Positions 36,346 to 47,984 of a DNA stretch of 64,000 bases are shown here, piece by piece. The notes under the pieces were generated by a model. The model was not told where the DNA came from, did no database searches, and saw nothing but the letters and a program-made list of their open reading frames with translations. The stretch's first letter is position 1. Each line of letters opens with the position of its first letter. This stretch comes from Asterias amurensis (lineage: Eukaryota; Echinodermata; Asteroidea; Forcipulatida; Asteriidae), in contig NC_092654.1 of assembly GCF_032118995.1 (NCBI RefSeq), positions 1,550,001 through 1,614,000 on the forward strand, read 5' to 3'. Both the position numbers and the translations under genes were made by a program.

Positions 36346-36642
36346 ATAGGGAAATCTTCCCGCCGTAGATTCTGGCCCCTAATGGGAAATTAACATGGGC
36401 TGGAGGAGATTTCAAAAGAGGGCGCTATCAGAAGAAGTTTGTACACAGTTCGCCATGCTTTATGATATCATGCTTTATGATATCATGATTGTGCGCTTTG
36501 CCCCGAATGCAGTACATTGACAGCCGTTTCCATCATGCATCACTACATTCTGAACAAGAATTTCTACCATTATCAATTTTTTCCTTTTTTTTTTAGTCCA
36601 AATATTATTTCAACTTCATCCTGGACATCACTATAAATTTCT

Positions 36643-39600
36643 TCATCGAGGAACAGCACAAATTTTGAATTCGTGCGGAGCATGGTTTATCCCCGGGTGA
36701 CCGTCCAGGTCTGGGAGTGGCGTGCCATTGGGAAACTTCAACGTGAAGTGCTTCAAGACGTTGGTGATGTAGAGATAAATTAAAGAACGGGTCCACTTCT
36801 CTCCTGGGCATGCCCTTTGACCTTTTGAATAAATAATGGCATAAGCATTGTCAATAATTGTACCATCAACAAACAAACAAACACCTCAACAAACAACCTA
36901 ACAGATGCTACAAAAAAACAGTAACAAAAATAAACACTCTAACAAATAAACAAATAGAATAGACAATTAATATTTACCAGTTGAGAATGTCATGATTTTA
37001 TTCGGCACTGTGAACTTCCCCTCCGGGTTCAGGAACCGTTTCGGGTTAAAACGGTCCGGTTCCTCCCACAAAGCGCCATCAGTATTTGCTGCGTAAATGT
37101 TGGTAATGAGCGTAGTGCCTCCGGGTATGAAGTACCCACCAAGAGTAGTGTCTTCCGTCACTCGGTGAGGGGCTCCGAGAGAAGTCACCGGACGGAATCG
37201 TAAAACTTCGGTAATTGTCGCCATTGTGACGTGCATTTTGCTCTTGTGCGTAAGAGATGGTGCATCGCTACCTGTGGAAAAATTTGCAAGACGATACTTC
37301 AGGTCATAGAAGAAGAAGACAAAATCACTATGAATTTATAAAGTATTTATAAAAACGCTCAGGCCTCTGTGTGCTTCGTTTTTGAAAGGGCAAGGGCACC
37401 AAGGCATTTTCTCCTTGGTAAAGGGCACAATATATGAGGAAATAAAACTAAAACTTCCTTCTGTGTCTTCTCTCCATGGGGTTCTTGGCTTATAGTAAAG
37501 TAATTAAGATCGTATAATTCCGAGAACCCTTGGCTTCACGACCAGAATTATAAGTAAAGGATAGCGTGTCGTGGCCGAGTGGGTCAGAGCACCAAACTCA
37601 AATTCTGGTGCTTCTGTTCAGCAGAGTGTGGGTTCGAATCCTGTCGTGACACTTGTGTCCCTGACCAAGACACTTATTTACAATTGCTTCTCTCCAACTC
37701 AGGGTAAATGGGTACCTGTGAGGACAGAGATGGTTATTGTGATTGGTTTAGTTTAGTAGCGCTTTTATTGTTGCAAAGGCTGTATACTGTCCAGGGAGCT
37801 GAGATGGTTTAAGGAATGACTTAAGGCCCAGTGACTGGGGGTAATAATGTTGGAAGCGCTTTGAGCTGCCTTCGTATGTGAAAAGCGCTTACTGTTATAA
37901 GTAAACAAATGAATAAATAAGTAAATCACCAACTCCAACCACGTGATCAATCTCTTCCTGGATTCTCCTCTGCCATTCTGGATAAACCATCAGAATCTGA
38001 AGAACCCACTTCAGTCCAATTAAAGACGTCTCAGTCCCTATCACGAAGAAATCGAACAAGACGAGGGTGTAATGTTCGTCCGGTGCTAAGAAGGCCTGTG
38101 CTCTCTCCCTCAATGCAGCATCATTGCTCTTAGCAAGCTGCCTCTTGGCTTGTTCTTGAATCTTTATAATGCCATCTACGTAAGAATCAAACTCATCTTC
38201 CACTGTGTCCGGGTTTTCCTCGGCCCGGCGCCGGGTGTTCTGAAGCAAAGATCGCAACGCCTTCTCCAGTTTGTATTTTCGCGGCATGATGTTTCTAACT
38301 ATGAAATTGGGGAAGAACTGCGAGGCCAGGATCATTGCTGGGTTCATTTTCAATATTTCAGAGGGGGATTCTCGGAGATCTGTAAGTGACTTGTTCACCT
38401 CCCAGTCCGGTCCAAACGTAAATCTGAATTTCATTTTGTCAAAAGAAAAAGGGGGAAAAAACATCATAAAACTAAAACAACAACATTAAAAGCACTGGAA
38501 ACCTTTGGTAATTGTCAAAGACCTTTTTCACTAGTTTTATCCCAATATAATGCTTAAAATAACAAATCTGAAATTTTGACTCAATTGGTCGTCGAAGTTG
38601 AAAGAGAATTATGAAAGAAAACACACCTGTTGCACAAAACTGTGTGTGCTTTCAGATGCATAATAACAAGCTTTAGGCCTGAAGTCTTTGATTATGAAGT
38701 TCTGAAAGGAACTGGCTTCTCTGCTGAAGACCCCTAGAACGAAACGTCAAAGTATTATTGATTTTAGTTTCCAAGATTGAACTGTTTTATTTGTTTTCAC
38801 AGAGCTCGGGAAAGTACTGAGTATACATTGCTAACACACATTGGTGTGTATGGGTAAAACAAAAATGATTATTCTTTATTCCTGATGCAAATTTCCATCT
38901 ATTAAAGGCACTGGACATCTTTGGTAATTGACAAAGACCAGTCTTCTCACTTGGTGTTCTCAAAATGCATAAAATAATAAACCTGTAAAAATTTGAGCTC
39001 ATTTGGTCGTCTAAAATTGCAAAAGAATAATGAAATCGCACAAGTTGTGTGCTTTCAGATGCCTTGAATACAAGACCTCAGTTGAGGTTTTTGTTAAAGT
39101 CACCTGGAAGTGGTATTTTTTCAAAATAAAGCTTTTGTCACTAATATATGTGTTTTGATGAGTGGAATGTGAATAAACAGTTAACTAAGGTTTTAAAAAA
39201 TCAGTTCTTATGTTATTAACAAATTTAAGAGTAGACCCCGACCCGAGAGGGGGCGCTGTTCGTAACGTCAATCGAGGCAGACTTTGCCTGTAATGCGTAG
39301 AGTAAACACAATTGCAAAGTACATGTACGGACCAAGTCGTGAGTTTGTACATTTCAATTTTTTTTTTTTTTTTTTTCCCCGGCAATGCCGACCAGGTGTA
39401 TTGCTGCTGAATGCAGAAAAACACTTTTTGAAATGTACCAACTCACGACTTGGACATACATGTACTTTGCACGTGTGTTTGCTATACGCATTGCAGGCAA
39501 AGTCTCGATTGACGTCACAAAAGGGGTAGGCGGAGTCAGCCCCCCAAACGACTTTATGTATTTTTTAAACATATAAATCGTGACAAACAAATACTAAAAA

Positions 39601-42600
39601 AAGTTTGTTTTATTGTTCGTAAGCATATACTCTTATGTTTGAAAGAAAAAAAATTCTATTTCCAGGTGACTTTAAGTTCAAATATTTATAGTGAGAAATT
39701 ACTTCTTTCTCAAAAACTATGTTACTTCAGAGGGAGCCCTTTTGCTTGTAACCAAGTAAGTTTGTATGCTAACAACTATTTTGGAGTAATTACCAATAGT
39801 GTCCAGCGCCTTCAAATTGTTGTGGTACCTGCAGAAAAAAATTGTTGCTATAATAATTACGATGTAAATGCGTCAAATACGAATTTGTTGATCTGTATGG
39901 AGTCGATGGGACACTGGTCACTCGCTGTCAGATAGTTGCAGAGAGTGGTCACACTTTGGCTGAAAAACACTTCCCCTTTGGTGCGTCCAATACCCAGACT
40001 ACGGAGTATGTCGGCCATGAGAAGTCGTTGGTTCCGGTGGAATGGCCCACTGCTCAGAGACACCATTCCTGAGTAAGAATTGGTTCAAGACGTAGACATC
40101 GTCTTAAGATTAGTGTATATAATCATCTATAGGCTAGTCAGAATAATCTGAAGTTGCTGTAAAGGTTGCTCTATTTGTTGACCCCAGTTTGCTTGGCCCC
40201 ATTTTGAAATGTGTGAATTATACCTTTCAGACTTTTGTCCGAATTCAGACTTGTTATGGCTTACTTGTAGAACAAAGGTAGCTGCTATTTTTTTCAGATA
40301 TGGAGATGTATCTTTCCATATGCTTTTTGAGATATTTCTCTAGCACTGATGACACTGTTCCCAAAGTTCCTTGGAATAGATTGTGCCAAACAGGTAGAAT
40401 GCCGACATTGAAGTCGAAATAAGCACCTTTCACATGAGAGCTTTTTAGCAAGGGCCCCTTGCTAAACTGAAGCATGGTTGTAATATTTTACAAAATGTAC
40501 GCCATGTGAAAGGACAACAATATTGTCTAATTACCAAGTTCTCTTGCCAAATCTTCACAAACTGTACTTTACAACCATGCTAAAATAAAGCAAGGGACCC
40601 CAGTTGAATTGCTGTCGTGTGTACAGCACGATTGTCACCACAACGCGAAAGAGCAACACTCTTTTTTCAACGAAACTGAAACACTACCTTATGGAAGAGA
40701 AACAATACCATTATGAAGAAGAAACACTACCATCTGAAAGAGAAACACTACCATCTGAAAGAGAAACACTACCATCTGAGAGAGAAACACTACCATCTGA
40801 GAGAGAAACACTACCATCTGAAAGAGAAACACTACCATCTGAGAGAGAAACACTACCATCTGAAAGAGAAACACTACCATCTGAGAGAGAAACACTACCA
40901 TCTGAGAGAGAAACACTACCATCTGAGAGAGAAACACTTCCATCTGAAAGAGAAACACTACCATCTGAAAGAGAAACACTACCATCTGAAAGAGAAACCC
41001 TACCATCTGAAAGAGAAACACTACCATCTGAGAGAGAAACACTATCATCTGAAAGAGAGACACTACCATCTGAAAGAGAACACTACCATCTGAAAGAGAA
41101 CACTACCATCTGAAAGACACTACCATGTTAAAGAGAACACTACCATCTGAAAGAGAACACTACCATCTGAAAGAGAAATACAACCATATGATAGAGAAAC
41201 ACTACCATCTGAAAGAGAACACTACCATCTGAAAGAGAACACTACCATCTGAAAGAGAAATACAACCATGTGAAAGAGAAACACTACCAGCTGAAAGAGA
41301 ACACTACCATCTGAAAGAGAACCACTACCATGTGAAAGAGAAACACTACCACCTGAAAGAATAACACTACCATCTGAAAGAGAACACTACCATGTGAAAG
41401 AGAAACACTACCACCTGAATGAATAACACTACCATCTGAAAGAGAAACACTACCATCTGAAAGAGAACACTACCATCTGAAAGAGAACACTACCATCTGA
41501 AAGACACTACCATGTTAAAGAGAAACACCACCATGTGAAAGAGAAACACTACCATCTGAAAGAGAACACTACCATCTGAAAGAGAAATACAACCATATGA
41601 AAGAGAAACACTACCATCTGAAAGAGAACACTACAATCTGAAAGAGAAATACAACCATATGAAAGAGAAAAACTACCATCTGAAAGAGAACACTACCATC
41701 TGAAAGAGAAACACTACCATCTGAGAGAGAAACACTACCATCTGAAAGAGAACACAACCATGTGAAAGAGAAACACTACCATCTGAAAGAGAACACTACC
41801 ATCTGAAAGAGAACCACTACCATGTGAAAGAGAAACACTACCACCTGAAAGAATAACACTACCATCTGAAAGAGAAACACTACCATCTGAAAGAGAACAC
41901 TACCATCTGAAAGAGAACACTACCATCTGAAAGACACTACCATGTTAAAGAGAAACACTACCATGTGAAAGAGAAACACTACCATCTGAAAGAGAACACT
42001 ACCATCTGAAAGAGAAATACAACCATATGAAAGAGAAACACTACCATCTGAAAGAGAACACTACAATCTGAAAGAGAAATACAACCATATGAAAGAGAAA
42101 AACTACCATCTGAAAGAGAACACTACCATCTGAAAGAGAAACACTACCATCTGAGAGAGAAACACTAACCATCTGAAAGAGAAACACTACAATATGAAAG
42201 AGAGACACTACCATCTGAAAGAGAAACACAACCATCTGAAAGAGAAACACAACCATCTGAAAGAGGAACACTACGACGGGAAAGAGAAACACTACCATCT
42301 GAGAGAGAAACACTACCATCTGAAAGAAAACATTGCCATCTGAAAGAGAAACACTACCATCTGAAAGAGAGACAATACCATCTGAAAGAGAACACTACCA
42401 TGTGAAAGAGAAACACTACTATCTGAAAGAGGAACACTACCATGTGAAAGAGAACACTACTATCTGCAAGAGAAACACTACAAGAAGAATGTCACTACCT
42501 TTTGTTGTCCCTGAACCAGTAAGAACGCCAAGGAATGTCGGTCTGTCGTTGAAAATGGTCGAGTTGTTCACAAAAGCCTCCTGGATGGTCGGCACGTCAT

Positions 42601-45600
42601 TCAACATTACAACCTTCAGCATCCCGAACTGCAAGAAAAACCATACGTCATCATCACCACCCATGACCAAATATGGGCATCTACATTGCTTGCGCTAAAT
42701 GTCGCACTTTTGCCGTGTTGAATTCAAATAATTAGAAAATGATGAATTTAGTTCGACATAAGAGCGACGTTTAGCGCAAACGTTTTATTTGAGTTGGACA
42801 TTACTGTATAGCACGCCAAGCCCTGCCTTGCTACATGGCAGTTGCACGCCCTGGTGATGACAGACGTCGCGCTCTTGCCGTGTCGAATCGAATTAAGTTC
42901 TCAGTTGGGAAATTTTTGGTGTCACAGAAAATCATTTGAGTTCGACACGGCAAAAAAAGCGGCGACTCTAAAGCCGGCCGCAGGCGAAAAAAAAAGGCGA
43001 TAACCTTTTATAAGGTGCGTTATACACGAGAGCGTTCGATTGGCAATCATTGTAATACTCGAGACGCAAGTTTATCATTCAGCATGCAACGTTATTTCTT
43101 ATTCTTCACACCATGCAAAGCTTCAAACATTTATAACTTTCGATGTTAAAAAACAGCTTGCTAGAAGAAAAGGTAGTGTACGAAAAAAATGTGTAAAAAA
43201 GGGTAAATGGTCCGACGTTTCGACACTAGCAGGAGTCTTTCTCTAAATGACCAGAAGCCTTCGAGAAAAGACTGTTACATTTAAACCATGAGGAGAGACG
43301 CACTTCCTTGCTGCAGGGGAAGAGTCAGAGGAGGAAACTGAGAGTAGCAGCCCCCATGCCACCCCTGTGTCAGCCCCCTCCCCGTATGTCTGCAACAGCT
43401 GTGGCAGAGACTGCCTTGCAAGAATCGGACTTCTCAGCCACAGCCGCAAGAGAGAGGGCAACTCCACGGGCGCAGTCCATCATCAGTATTGACGGACGGA
43501 GGTCTACTATAGGTCCTTTTGGTTGGTAAGCAGTTAGCAACAGCTGATTGTATTTTCTCAAAACAAGAAAAAAAGGTGGCAGAGTTTGTGCCCTCTAACA
43601 GGCTGATCCCCGGAGAGAGCGCAATATAAATTCAATTTGTTTTCTAAACACTTGGCCCAACATTCTAAGTATTATATAACTTTTGTTCCAGCCTTCGAAA
43701 AAAACATAAACATTCGGGCCAGTGCTCCCCATTGCTTTTTTTAACGGGTGTCCCCACCCCCCCACCCCCCCTAAAAAAGTTGAAGAATAAGATCACATTG
43801 TATATTGATTCACAACGCATGGAACAATATCGTTGCGTGCGTACTTTAACCCAATACTCGTTGCGTGCGGACTTTCGCCTTGTGCCAGCAAAGGGGGGTC
43901 TAGTGAACAACAATGCTCTATTGTGTCTTCTTGTCAACAAAACAAGCTACATATTTCTTAAGGGTAAATAATACCGACTCAACGGTCGGTTTAAGCTCTT
44001 TGCTTTGCGGTCTTTTTTGTTAGGTATTAGTAGGTTTTCAACCAACCCAGATCATTGCAGTGGAGCCGTGCTCAGGAAACTAATAAAGGTCTCTAACCTT
44101 GTTGTCAAACTCGCGGTTCCGTGGATACCTGCACATAGTCAAATCAGCCATGCAAACTGCCATCAAAGTGCCTGATTTGACTAGAACCGCCCCTTAAAAG
44201 GGCTTACACACCAATTGAAAAGACTGGTCTTTGACACTTACCAATAGTGTTCAGTGTCCTTAATAAAGGTCTTTGACATGTTTGTCAAACTCGCGGTGCG
44301 TGGGTGCTATGCATATACAAACCACCCATGCAAATGTCATCAAAATAACTGATTTGACTTTTAAAGTCACCTGGAAATAGAATTTTTATTTTTTCAAACA
44401 TAAAAGTAGATGTTTAGTAACAATAAAACAATTTTTTTAGTAATTGTTTGTCACGATTTATATGTTTAAAAAATAGTTAAAGTTGTTTGGGGGTTGACTC
44501 CGCCTACCCCTTTTGTGACGTCAATCGAGGCAGACTTTGCCTTGATGCGTAGAGTAAACACACGTGCAAATAACATGCAAGTCCAAGTCAATGAGTTCGT
44601 ACGTTTTGAAAAAGTTGTTTTCTTGCATTTGTATTGCTGCTGGATGCAGCAAAACAACTACAGATGGGGTCAGTCTGCATGGTTGGTCAGACTCACAAGA
44701 GCAATAGTGCCTAGTGGTTCGGTCCGACGTCTTTTTCAGCACTGTGCAGCATTTTCTCTTCAATATCGCGCCTCGATTGACGTCACGAACAGCGCCCTCT
44801 CGGGTCGGGGCCTACTCTTAAATTTGTAAATAAGAGAAGAACTAATTTTTTAGAACCTTAGTTAACTGTTTATTCACATTCCACTCATCAAAACACATAT
44901 ATTAGTGACAAAAGCTTTATTTCGACAAAATACCACTTCCAGGTGACTTTAAAGACAGTGGACACGAAACACTGGTGTTTTTTCGTTCTCTCGCAACTTC
45001 GACGTCCAATTGAACTTAAATTTTCACAGGTTTGATACTTTATGCATAAGTTGAGATTCACCAAGTGAGAGAAAACTGGTCTTTGACAATGCATTCGGGT
45101 CATCGAGTTGACTTGGATACGAGTTGACTTGGGTACAATATTTTTGGTACGAGTTGACTTGGGTACGAGTTGGCTTGGGTACGATTTGACCCGTTTCGTT
45201 TGACAATTACCAAAAGTGTTCAGTGGGTGCGTTTGTTTAGCTTCCCTGGGTCGACCCCGTTGTGTGGCGGGTTTTTTACAGGACGAACGTGGGTAATTAT
45301 CTGCACACGTTCGTCCTGGAAAAAAAAACCGCCACACACCGGGGTCGACCCAGGGAAGCTAAACGCACCCAGTGTCTTTAAAGGTATTTGACATTGTTGT
45401 CAAACTCGCGGGCCGTGGGTGCTTTTACATGAAAATCAGCCATACAAAATGTCATAAAAACAAATTGACTATAACAGCTTTTTAACCAGAAAATATACAT
45501 TGACAAAACTGAACCGCAGGATTTCGGGGTGTGCATGCACAATAAACGAATTCTTTTAGGGTCATGATTGGTGATAACTCTAAAATATGTGTGATCATAA

Positions 45601-46733
45601 AAACTTGTTTGGCGAAAAGCACTGCAGCCAGGGATAGTATAGAATATTTTGAGAAAGGATTCAATTCGAAGTAATACAATTTGGACAATATATTGTTCAC
45701 ACTAAAAAACATTTGAATTTCAGAAACGGATTCGTTCATGAATCGTGTTTGTGATTTCTGAGGGTTGGTGTCCGTTGGCGGTGTTCAGACAACTCGTCCG
45801 TCTGGCAACTTGATTGAGACAACTCGACCAGTATGACACTTTTCTTAGTCAGCGTGACACTTTTTGAGTCAATTGACACTTTTCTTAGTATGTGTGACAC
45901 TTTTCTTAGTCAATGTGACACTTTCTCAGTCAGTTTATTGCTTTTCCTGGTTAGTATGACACTTTTTTTTGGTCAGTTTGACACTTTTCTTAATCATTGT
46001 GACACCTTTTCAGTCAGTATAGTACTTTTCTTGGTCAGTGTGACACTTTTCTTGGTCCGTATATGACACTTTTCTTAGTCAGCTTGACAGTTTTCGTAGA
46101 CAGTATTACACTTTTCTTAGTCAGTATGACACTTTTCTTCGTCAGTATGGGACTTTTTAATCAGTATGAAACTTTTCTTGGTCATTATGACCCATTTCTT
46201 GGTCATTATGACCCATTTCTTGGTCAGTGTGACCCATTTCTTGGTCAGTGTGACCCGGAATATTTAAAAAACAAAACAAAAAAAAGAACAAAAGTTTATT
46301 TATTTCAAACACGCTGATCCGATTTTTTTTTTTTTTTTTTTTTTTACCGGGTCCCCATTTCGGCCCGGGAATCGGGTCAATTATGACAAGGAAGTTAAGT
46401 TCGGAGTTTGGCCTTGATAAAAAAAAACTTTACCTTGATTGAAACTATTGGTCCGTACTGTCGAGCGATGTCACGAAGGCGCAATATCGGATTTCCGCGT
46501 AGCTCCAGAAGCGATCCGATAATCGGAATCCCCTTGGGGCCCGGAGGTTCTGCTCCCCTCTGCATCATACGGCGGCGATTATCCCTCCATAGTAGATACA
46601 TGAAGCAAGCATTCACCAGAACCAGAATCGATGTATGCGTCGGTGGTGGGGCCCACAACCAGGAGTCCGCTAGGGGGTCGTACTCACCTCCCAGGTCGTG
46701 GGGAGATGAGACGTTCTGTCGGGGTGCAGACAT
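36643..46733 (-). CDS. Cytochrome P450, CYP2 clan, 6 exons, complete, divergent core
   Basis: A microsomal haem-thiolate monooxygenase; substrate unknown. Exons (minus): 46434-46733, 42499-42628, 39861-40068, 37930-38423, 36978-37271, 36643-36821. All phases fit, giving 534 aa. In order: an N-terminal membrane anchor (about 35-50, SILVLVNACFMYLLW); the proline hinge PPGPKGIPIIG; ExxR in the K helix (E399-R402, TEVLRFRP); DRFNPKRF; and the haem loop FSTGQRACPG with ligand C480, split by the last intron. Two oddities stand out. The C-helix W-x-x-x-R Trp is His154 (GPFHRNQRL). The I-helix A-G-x-D/E-T is I341-G-T-E-T, with Ile in place of the small residue next to the oxygen-binding kink. The frame is open and splice sites are good, so it does not look like a pseudogene. 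Intron 2 is largely a minisatellite, and intron 1 has a second array and a LINE fragment. The CYP family number cannot be given from sequence alone. Confidence 0.93.
37565..37900 (+). mobile_element. SINE-1, tRNA-derived, nearly full length
   Basis: GTGTCGTGGCCGAGTGG is an A-box-like start and GTGGGTTCGAATCCTG a B-box. The 3' body has GCTGTATACTGTCCAGGGAG and the tail AAAGCGCTTACTGTTATA. P450 intron 4. Confidence 0.85.
38490..38720 (+). mobile_element. Family A MITE, truncated
   Basis: Starts at TTAA with AAGCACTGGAAACCTTTGG and ends where a hammerhead-like hairpin unit (38722-38755) begins. P450 intron 3, close to exon 4. Confidence 0.7.
38906..39812 (+). mobile_element. Family A MITE interrupted by family B
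   Basis: The left part (38906-39093) and right part (39676-39812) are one family A copy. The interruption is exactly a family B element at a duplicated TTAA. Confidence 0.85.
39098..39671 (-). mobile_element. Family B MITE nested in family A, TTAA target duplication
   Basis: 574 bp with inverted ends AGTCACCTGGAAGTGG and CCAGGTGACT, flanked by TTAA at 39094-39097 and 39672-39675. No coding capacity. Non-autonomous piggyBac-type element by target site. Confidence 0.9.
40686..42485. repeat. 21-bp minisatellite array filling most of P450 intron 2
   Basis: About 85-90 units of GAAACACTACCATCTGAAAGA (plus strand), with 20-bp and diverged units towards the right. On the P450 sense strand the unit reads as TTTCTCTTTCAG followed by ATG and GTAGTG, so it looks like a 3' splice site plus a 5' splice site. 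The array starts a few bases inside the real exon 2 donor. Plus-strand frames stay open as a heptad ETLPSER because the period is 21; this is a by-product of the repeat. Confidence 0.95.
43300..43495 (+). mobile_element. 3' fragment of a non-LTR retrotransposon (LINE)
   Basis: One plus-strand frame ends VCNSCGRDCLARIGLLSHSR followed by a short tail and stop. A CxxC zinc-finger-like motif with RIGLLSH is typical of the extreme C-terminus of some LINE ORF2 proteins. No reverse transcriptase part is present, so it is a 5'-truncated fragment in P450 intron 1, antisense to the gene. Confidence 0.6.
44365..44948 (+). mobile_element. Family B MITE, TTAA on both sides
   Basis: 584 bp, inverted relative to the 39098 copy, with the same ends (AGTCACCTGGAAATAG / TTCCAGGTGACT). 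It contains paired inner repeats around TGACGTCAATCGAGGC. Its right TTAA is shared with the adjoining family A fragment. Confidence 0.9.
44953..45380 (-). mobile_element. Family A MITE, internally deleted and interrupted
   Basis: Begins TTAAAGACAGTGGACAC, lacks its middle, carries a local repeat of GGTACGAGTTGACTTGG (45110-45200), and is split at 45226-45369 by a palindromic element before its end AGTGTCTTTAA. Confidence 0.7.
45226..45369. mobile_element. Near-perfect 144-bp palindromic element (family H) with 5-bp target duplication
   Basis: Ends GGTGCGTTTGTTTAGC and GCTAAACGCACC, flanked by CAGTG on both sides. It is almost entirely self-complementary. A diverged relative lies at 21909-22161. 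Confidence 0.8.
45826..46258. repeat. Second 21-bp minisatellite, P450 intron 1
   Basis: About 20 diverged units of TATGACACTTTTCTTAGTCAG with loss or gain of a few bases. The last four units change to GACCCATTTCTTGGTCA. It lies 175 bp from the exon 1 donor. Confidence 0.88.
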
Positions 46734-46815
46734 TGTGATGATGATGATGATGAAAGATGATCCTTCTACAACACAGTGCGTTTAGCAGAGTGTATCCGAC
46801 CGAGTTCAGCCGTAG

Positions 46816-46824
46816 TTTTATATA
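46816..46824 (-). promoter_or_regulatory. TATA box of the P450 gene
   Basis: TATATAAAA on the minus strand, 83 bp upstream of the P450 ATG. This spacing would give a 5' UTR of about 50 bases, which includes a short CAT/ATC run just before the ATG. A TATA promoter suits an inducible metabolic gene; the inducer is unknown. Confidence 0.55.
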
Positions 46825-47216
46825 GTCTCCCAAACTCTGTGGGTGGATCGATCTCTGTTACCAGCTCTTATTATATACAGAGACGAGCAACTCTTACATA
46901 GAATTCTAAAGTGGTGAAAGAAATGGGTGGGTGTACATGACATCACGATAAACCAGTAATCGTTGTTCAAACATACGAGGGGCAAGGACGGCAGCATAGC
47001 GGCCCAAAACGAAAGGGCAAGGTACTTTGAAACACACATCAGAGGTTCTGAAGTGAAATAATAACTGGTTGGGTATGACATCACGAGTAATCACTATCTT
47101 GGTTGTTGTTAATAGAAAGAAAAAAAAAGGCAACGATAAGGGCAGGGTACATGACTGTGTGGAGTAGAGGAGTGTATAGGCCTATGCGTTTTTATTACTT
47201 CGCCAACCGAAACTTA

Positions 47217-47573
47217 GCCACACTTTTGGTAATTACTCAAAACAAGTATTAACTTAAAAACTGACTTGGTAACGAGCATTTGAGAGCTATTGATAGTATA
47301 AAACATTGTGAGAAATTACTCCCTTTGAAGAAACGAAGTTTTTGAGAATTCTCACTAAAATAATAAAAGACTTATAGCTAGAAGTATTTTATTCCTATCT
47401 GAAAGCACACAAATTCGTCCAACAAGGGTGTTTTTTTCCTTCATCATTTTCTCGCAACTTCGATGACCAATTGAGCCCAAATTTTCACAGGCTTGTTATT
47501 TTTATGGTTATGATGGGATACACCAAGAGAGAACACTGGTCTTTGACAATTACCAAACGTGTACCTTCCCTTT
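47217..47573 (-). mobile_element. Family A MITE
   Basis: TTTTGGTAATTACTCAAAAC to CCAAACGTGTACCTTCCC, with the usual core. The left end has diverged from the TTAAAGGCA form. Confidence 0.75.
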
Positions 47574-47984
47574 AAATCAGACGTCCCGACCCGGTTATTT
47601 GTAGCTGTAAGCTTCTTGATAAAGAGTCCGAGATTTCATAAGTTGTAGATTAATTTATACATTTTTTTTGCGTCTAAGATTTAGTGAGCAGTGAAATGTG
47701 AAAGTGGGGCATATTATAGATAGGGAACGGGATTAGTTTGTTGTGTGTATAGATGCACGGGTTACGGTGTGGCTGTGACAAAACAAATAAATGGAATTTT
47801 TCTTCAATTCTTTGAAAAATTAAGTGAGAACGTGGACAGGAATTACCTGAGACTACTATATTAAACAGGAGAATTTTTTTAGGGCCTTATAACAATATGG
47901 CGTGTAAAACCATGGTATGAGAGAGTTTGGGAGAGGTTGGCAAATTCCCATCAGGAGAGAAACTAGCCAAGTTTGGCACTTAAA

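Larger units (their letters stand above)
28468..36642. other. Spacer between PLEKHA8 and P450; repeats, no supported gene
   Basis: Contains the PLEKHA8 3' UTR, whose end I could not fix, and copies of families A, C, E, F and N plus a SINE, listed separately. C runs lie near 31389-31420, a T-rich tract near 31690-31733, and G runs at about 35084-35104. Long open frames here have no recognisable domain. Confidence 0.5.
44090..45475. repeat. Three copies of a roughly 95-bp direct repeat separated by MITEs
   Basis: TTGTCAAACTCGCGG starts related segments at about 44105, 44285 and 45395. Each runs on to a GATTTGACT or ATTGACT end. Family A and B pieces lie between them. Confidence 0.65.

Noticed and set aside
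37565-37650. tRNA gene-like sequence with A- and B-boxes
   Set aside because: No complete cloverleaf with an acceptor stem, and it continues into a shared SINE body found at many sites.
40604-41113. Plus-strand frame of 169 aa made of ETLPSER heptads
   Set aside because: It arises from a 21-bp minisatellite inside an intron of the opposite-strand P450. The frame lasts only while units are exactly 21 bp, and there is no gene context.
40686-42485. CRISPR-like array
   Set aside because: Units are contiguous with no spacers and the host is an animal. It is a minisatellite.
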